Below are positions 8,492 to 11,377 of a stretch of DNA of 11,377 nucleotides, piece after piece (position 1 is the stretch's first letter; the number at the start of each line of letters is the position of its first letter). The notes below the pieces were generated by a model. The model was not told the DNA's origin. It did not search any database and was given only the letters and a program-made list of their open reading frames with translations. The position numbers and the translations under genes were made by a program. The stretch covers positions 12,501-23,877 of the forward strand of contig JAVSIV010000054.1 in the NCBI GenBank assembly GCA_033816765.1, in the 5' to 3' direction. The DNA comes from Nothopassalora personata. Taxonomy: Eukaryota > Ascomycota > Dothideomycetes > Mycosphaerellales > Mycosphaerellaceae.

Positions 8492-9213
8492 TGGCTCGGT
8501 CGCGGCCCGCGCGAAAGACGAGGGTGCCCGAAGGCTAGTTAGTGGAGGCTAAGGCCTAACGCACGCGGCGCTAGCCCAGCTAGAGGTCGCGTAGAGCGCC
8601 CCCGGGACTAAGAGGTCGGTTAGCGATGGTTTTATGACGGGGCCCGTAGTACATACGTCTACCTAAAGGTGAGCTAAGCATTGGCCACAGTGCCTATAAC
8701 CTTAGCGGCGACCGCACTAAAGGATTCGGTAAGCGCGTACAAAGAGGCGGAGGCCGTGGAAACTTACCGGGAGAGCATGCCAGCACGCTAGAGAGGCTTT
8801 AAAGCCTTCTAGGCTTTAAGGACGGCGCGGAGCTTAGTACGGGCGTCGTCGCTAAAAGACCGTTAGCCGGTGGAAAAGTGGCGGAGGACGCTAGGGAGAA
8901 TGCTTACGCGCGGTTCTGGTTGGTGGCGCGGGTCCACTTAGCATAGGCGGCGTGGGCGAGCTCCGGCCTAAAACGCGCGGTTAGCGATAATTTTCCTTCG
9001 CGGTCCGCGCGGTATATACATGTCCTCGCAATGCTTGCGATTGGTGTTGTAGGCCTAGCAGGCGCGCGCGGTTGCGCCCTAACGGCAATTAGCGGACCCC
9101 GATAAGAATGGGACGAGGACCGGTACTCACATGCTAGGAGACGCAGTCTACGCTAGCAGAGGCGCAGGGGACGCAGTGGATGCGGCGTTGGGACATTTTG
9201 TGCTAGGCTCCGG
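8492..9213 (+). pseudogene. Possible decayed extra ORF downstream of pol, function unknown
   Basis: The frame whose codons start at 8492 is free of TGA from 8492 to 9359 (about 289 codons). Its roughly 14 stops are all TAG or TAA, the pattern seen in the RIP-damaged pol frame next to it. The segment from about 8636 to 8900 reads like ordinary protein, with Ala-, Lys- and Trp-containing stretches such as AYKEAEAVETYRESMPAR. There is no recognisable domain and no convincing start; an ATG at 8491 is in another frame. The region is GC-rich, which lowers stop frequency in all frames, and another frame here also has few stops. Treat as a hypothesis. Confidence 0.25.
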
Positions 9214-9445
9214 TTAAAATGTTTAGGTCTCCGTGGGAATTTATTCGGACTCACTTAATGGTGTTGATGGAAGATGTGGTGGTGGTGGTTTCTATTCACG
9301 GCATGCCATTAGTATCTGTCGGAACCCGTAGGGAAAGTGTCGTCTCCCTAAGCGATAGGCATGAGATGCGCGAATATGCCCCTAAGGCTAGAGACGCTTG
9401 GCTGGGGGGAAGGGGGGGGGGCGACTTACGCGTGCGGTGGGTGAT

Positions 9446-9474
9446 GAGGAAAAGAAAGAAAAGAAAAAAGAGAG
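9446..9474 (+). other. Internal 29-nt purine run
   Basis: An uninterrupted A/G tract, preceded at 9404-9421 by an 18-nt G-rich purine run. It may be a simple repeat in the 3' untranslated region, or could act as a secondary polypurine primer site. It lies about 250 bp before the real polypurine tract. Confidence 0.5.
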
Positions 9475-9504
9475 CGAGAACCTAAAGATATGTTCTACGC
9501 TCCT

Positions 9505-9667
9505 ATTGTTTACATGTGACAATGGCTATTGTCACTTAATGGACAATAGTAAACCTTACACTCACCTAGGCAACAATACTTCCTCTCGGCGTCGGCGGGG
9601 CCAGACAATAAGGAAGAGAAGCTCGGGCACTTCCTATTGCGAGCCTAACGAGACCACCTGGGACAAT
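9505..9667. repeat. Cluster of seven ACAAT/ATTGT motifs with a hairpin
   Basis: ACAAT or its complement occurs at 9505, 9519, 9528, 9543, 9573, 9605 and 9663, against about 0.3 expected by chance in 163 bp. Two copies sit in a perfect 8-bp hairpin, GTGACAAT (9516-9523) and ATTGTCAC (9528-9535), with a 4-nt loop. Several share a longer form, GGACAATRG. The core resembles HMG-box protein sites. Confidence 0.5.
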
Positions 9668-9700
9668 GGGCTCTAGGGCGGAGCCATGACTAGGGGCGGC

Positions 9701-9721
9701 GGAGGAGGAAGGGAGGGGAGG
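9701..9721 (+). promoter_or_regulatory. Polypurine tract of element A
   Basis: A 21-nt uninterrupted G/A run ending three bases before the TGT that opens the 3' LTR. This is the position and composition expected for the RNase H-resistant primer of plus-strand DNA synthesis. It fixes the LTR at 9725-9886 as the 3' LTR of a plus-strand element. Confidence 0.85.
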
Positions 9722-9724
9722 TAG

Positions 9725-9886
9725 TGTAAGGGGCGGGCCCCTGTTTCTTAGCATAGGCTGCGCCTGTGCGTTCGGATTGCTTTCCGACACCTTTTCTTCG
9801 GACAGCTTATGACTTCCCCTTTCTTCCATATCGAACTTATTATAAACTTCACAGAACTTCAGTATATACGTCGTTCACCCGTAACA
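9725..9886 (+). repeat. 3' LTR of element A; probable inversion crossover (162 bp)
   Basis: Starts TGTAAGGGGCGGGCCCC and ends CGTAACA. On the left is A's polypurine tract, as expected for A's 3' LTR. On the right is not genomic target DNA but GTAGT plus the antisense 5' half of A's own gag, the flank expected for B's 3' LTR. It resembles A's 5' LTR (10696-10857) more than B's LTR at informative positions. ATCGAACTTA at 9830-9839 is the self-primer match, so U3 would be about 9725-9828 and R/U5 the remainder. Confidence 0.9.
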
Positions 9887-9891
9887 GTAGT
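9887..9891. repeat. Target site duplication GTAGT, second copy
   Basis: This is the reverse complement of ACTAC at 4067-4071. It joins the LTR to the antisense gag 5' half of element A. It is present once in the intact gag of B (3096-3100), so the two copies here are the scar of an insertion later separated by inversion. Confidence 0.85.
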
Positions 9892-10637
9892 CCTCCTTTT
9901 TCGGCATGGCCGCCGTGTACATCCGAACGGGGTTCGAGAAGGTGTTGCGTAAGTAACTAATCTTCGCGTCGTCGCTCCAGTTCTCTCCGCCGGCGCTTAG
10001 TAGGAGTCCGTCGAATTTTATCTAGTAATCGTGCTAAGGTTAACCGTTCGCATGTTTAATCTTAGTAAGCTGCTCTAGGGCCTTAGCGCGCTCGTTGCTA
10101 TTACCGAAGACTTTCTCGAGTTGCGTAAAGAAAGCAACGGGGTCCTTCCTAAGTTCGCCGTCTCCCTTGTCCTAGAAGTGCCGTATCCTAGTACGCTCTC
10201 TCGCTAGTAAGGTGTCGTTAATCGCATCCTAGTAATACCCCCTTAGAGAGCGTCGGTTTCAGGGCGGATCGCACCCTAAAAGAGCTCTTTAACCTTAAGA
10301 AGTAATCGCGGAATGTCTCTACCTTGCCGTCCTAGGAAGGTAGGTTCTAACCTCTAGGACCTAACGGTTCTTCTCCGGTGCGCGACGAGGGCGCGGCGGC
10401 GTTTAGCGTCTATAGTAACTGTCTCATTAGGTCACTAGTAGTCGTCTCATTATAAACTAGTGGCGAGACTACAGGTGTTAACTAACGTCGAGCGTCTTCC
10501 GATTCTTTTAAAGCGGCGCGCGTTGCAATTAACTCGGCTTGCATCTCTTCCTGTCGCTAGTACAGTTACTAAAGCATAAGTTGGAAGTTTTTATTCGGGG
10601 TACTAGTCCTAGGGTTCTCGCTACCCGGCAACGTTAT
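9887..10637 (-). pseudogene. Element A gag, 5' half, inverted and RIP-mutated
   Basis: It aligns with the first 250 codons of B's gag (3845-3096) and ends exactly at the insertion site. The start codon has become ATA (10637-10635); B has ATG. Many further Gln and Trp codons are TAG, more than in B, so this piece shares A's heavier mutation load. One extra C in the run at 10248-10252 shifts the frame relative to B. The protein would be the N-terminal capsid part. It continues, in the original element, at 4069 on the plus strand. Confidence 0.9.
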
Positions 10638-10684
10638 TACGTATCCCGTCTCTTTAATAGTAGGTGCCTAGCTAATTCGAATGG

Positions 10685-10695
10685 ATCGAACTTAA
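10685..10695 (-). promoter_or_regulatory. Primer binding site of element A, self-priming type
   Basis: On the minus strand TAAGTTCGAT (10694-10685) follows the 5' LTR after one base and pairs perfectly with ATCGAACTTA inside that LTR (plus strand TAAGTTCGAT, 10743-10752). Both partners are unmutated, as in B. Confidence 0.7.
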
Positions 10696-10857
10696 TGTCA
10701 CGGGTGAACGACGTATATACTGAAGTTCTATGAAGTTTGTAATAAGTTCGATATAGAAGAAAGGGTAAGTTACACGCTGTCCGAAGAAAAGGTGTCGGAA
10801 AGCAATCCGAACGCACAGGCGCAGCCTATGCTAAGAAACAGGGGCCCGCCCCTTACA
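10696..10857 (-). repeat. 5' LTR of element A (162 bp), inverted
   Basis: On the minus strand it reads TGTAAGGGG... to ...CGTGACA and leads into the primer site and gag of A. The outer flank starts ACGTT on the plus strand. That should be A's own target duplication, whose partner is expected outside the window to the left if the inversion model holds. Confidence 0.92.
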
Positions 10858-11046
10858 ACGTTATTATATAATAGTACCTACTCTGTATAGTCTATATCCT
10901 AAATATTAAGGGAGACTTTATAGTCTCTAATTAAGTCTATTCTTCTTATAAATACTAGATTATAGTCTATACTACCTTTGTATTTATAACTTATTAGGAG
11001 CTTAATATACCTTTATAGAGCCTCGTTTTGTACTTTAGCTTTTAGG
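10858..11046. other. AT-rich spacer, no gene
   Basis: By eye about 70% A+T, sharply different from both neighbours. It has short inverted pieces such as GAGACT-TTAT-AGTCTC (about 10912-10927) and repeated TATAGTCTA motifs. It may be an older, more thoroughly RIP-mutated repeat or natural AT-rich intergenic DNA. It is the integration target of element A on its left and lies just before a second element on its right. Confidence 0.6.
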
Positions 11047-11239
11047 TGTCACCGTACCGGCGCCCATTCACCTCGATCCGCGCGCACGTGCGTGGGCACC
11101 ACAAGCGCGCCGCTGACTAAGCCGCTGACTAATCGGCTTGGCGCTCCCTTAAGTATCTCGCGCTCTCCGCGCCTCTCTTAGATAGCTATCTATTCGACTT
11201 GTACCTTATCCGACCACGTGCTTGCACCTGCTTGTGACA
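11047..11239 (+). repeat. 5' LTR of a second LTR-retrotransposon family (193 bp)
   Basis: It begins TGTCAC and ends GTGACA, a perfect 6-bp terminal inverted repeat with TG...CA ends. ATCTATTCGA (11188-11197) is perfectly complementary to TCGAATAGAT (11242-11251), two bases beyond the LTR end, as in self-primed Tf1-type elements. TTAAGTAT (11149-11156) lies about 32-39 bp upstream of that presumed RNA start and could be the TATA element. A tandem 12-bp repeat lies at 11109-11132. No similarity to the LTRs of A and B is seen. CA dinucleotides are plentiful, so it has had little RIP. The second LTR is not in the window, so a 5' LTR or a solo LTR are both possible; the primer site favours the former. 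Confidence 0.65.
11109..11132 (+). repeat. Tandem 12-bp repeat GCCGCTGACTAA x2
   Basis: Two perfect copies, 11109-11120 and 11121-11132, followed by a partial, diverged third (TCGGCTTGG). It lies in the U3 part of the second-family LTR upstream of the presumed TATA box. The CTGACTAA core suggests a duplicated activator site, but the binding factor is unknown. Confidence 0.6.
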
Positions 11240-11251
11240 CTTCGAATAGAT
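11240..11251 (+). promoter_or_regulatory. Primer binding site of the second element, self-priming type
   Basis: CT then TCGAATAGAT directly after the LTR end. The 10-nt segment is the exact reverse complement of 11188-11197 within the LTR. The spacing mirrors that of elements A and B with unrelated sequence. Confidence 0.6.
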
Positions 11252-11377
11252 CATCACCAACGTGTAGAGAGACACGAGAAGCTGCATTCGGGAGATTGCA
11301 GAGAAACCGCGACAGCACAAGGTGCTGAGATCAGGTGTTGGACTCGACTGAGTCGCACCTTGAAGTAGGTCATAGCT
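11252..11377 (+). other. Leader of the second element, running off the window
   Basis: No credible start codon or open frame is visible. AAGGTGC (11319-11325) pairs with GCACCTT (11355-11361) and encloses an inner hairpin GACTC-GACT-GAGTC (11341-11354). Such stems are common in retroelement leaders, but this one is unproven. gag would be expected beyond 11377. Confidence 0.4.

Larger units (their letters stand above)
8397..9700 (+). other. 1.3-kb 3' region of element A between pol and polypurine tract
   Basis: No recognised gene. The first 800 bp are GC-rich and may hold a decayed reading frame (8492-9213). The rest holds a short GTG run (about 9276-9290), a G-rich purine run (9404-9421), an A/G run (9446-9474) and a cluster of ACAAT motifs (9505-9667). 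Small open frames at 9219-9485 and 9398-9676 look like low-complexity by-products. The region is presumably part of A because it lies between A's pol and A's polypurine tract. I cannot exclude a further insertion here, and B offers no comparison because its 3' end is missing. Confidence 0.6.
4067..9886 (+). mobile_element. Element A, main part: RIP-mutated chromovirus lacking its 5' end
   Basis: It contains gag 3' part (4069-4527), pol (4516 to about 8396), a long 3' region, a polypurine tract (9701-9721) and the 3' LTR (9725-9886). Its 5' LTR and gag 5' half lie inverted at 9887-10857. Adding the pieces and counting the duplication once gives an element of about 6.8 kb. Pol holds one frame for about 3.8 kb with about 44 in-frame stops (roughly 35 TAG, 9 TAA, no TGA) and no frameshift. 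The damage is therefore point mutation of the RIP type, not indel decay. Order PR-RT-RH-IN-chromodomain defines a chromovirus. Confidence 0.92.

Noticed and set aside
9026..9040. Hairpin TCGCAA-TGC-TTGCGA
   Set aside because: Six-bp arms in GC-rich DNA are not unusual and nothing nearby gives it a role.
9219..9676. Two overlapping plus-strand open frames of about 90 codons
   Set aside because: Low-complexity Gly/Lys/Arg runs from purine tracts, no domain, in the untranslated 3' region of element A.
9566..9829. Open frame of 87 codons on the minus strand
   Set aside because: It runs antisense through the 3' LTR and polypurine tract; its Pro/Ser-rich middle is the complement of the purine run.
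9766..9960. Open frame of 64 codons crossing from LTR into antisense gag
   Set aside because: It spans a rearrangement junction and matches no retroelement protein in that frame.
1..11377. CRISPR arrays, bacterial operons or ribosome binding sites
   Set aside because: Nothing with regular spacers or prokaryotic gene layout is present; the content is eukaryotic retroelements.

Overview
The window looks like repeat-rich DNA of a filamentous ascomycete (Pezizomycotina). It is almost entirely decayed Ty3/gypsy LTR retrotransposons of the chromovirus type. The decay has the signature of repeat-induced point mutation (RIP): C-to-T and G-to-A changes in CpA/TpG context have filled the gag and pol frames with TAG and some TAA, at sites where the sister copy or the family has Gln or Trp. 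I see no host protein-coding gene and no tRNA, rRNA or CRISPR array.

Layout: 1-328 is foreign, little-mutated sequence abutting a broken element. 329-4066 is element B on the minus strand: 5' LTR, primer site, gag, and pol cut off at the start of integrase. 4067-9886 is most of element A on the plus strand: the 3' part of gag, all of pol with a C-terminal chromodomain, a 1.3-kb 3' region, a polypurine tract and the 3' LTR. 9887-10857 is the missing 5' part of A (gag 5' half, primer site, 5' LTR), now on the minus strand. 10858-11046 is AT-rich spacer. 11047-11377 is the 5' LTR and leader of a second, unrelated LTR element that runs off the window.

Reconstruction: A and B are the same family. 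B inserted into the gag of A, leaving a 5-bp duplication (ACTAC at 4067-4071, GTAGT at 9887-9891). An inversion between two oppositely oriented LTRs then flipped part of the nest. The LTR at 9725-9886 has A's polypurine tract on one side and B's insertion scar on the other, as such a crossover predicts. A is more heavily mutated than B, in keeping with A being the older host.

Two mechanisms can be read from the sequence. First, both element families appear to be self-primed like Tf1: a 10-nt segment inside each LTR is complementary to the site just downstream of that LTR. Second, gag and pol overlap in the -1 frame at a canonical GGGAAAA slippery heptamer just before the gag stop, intact in B and destroyed by a TG-to-TA change in A.
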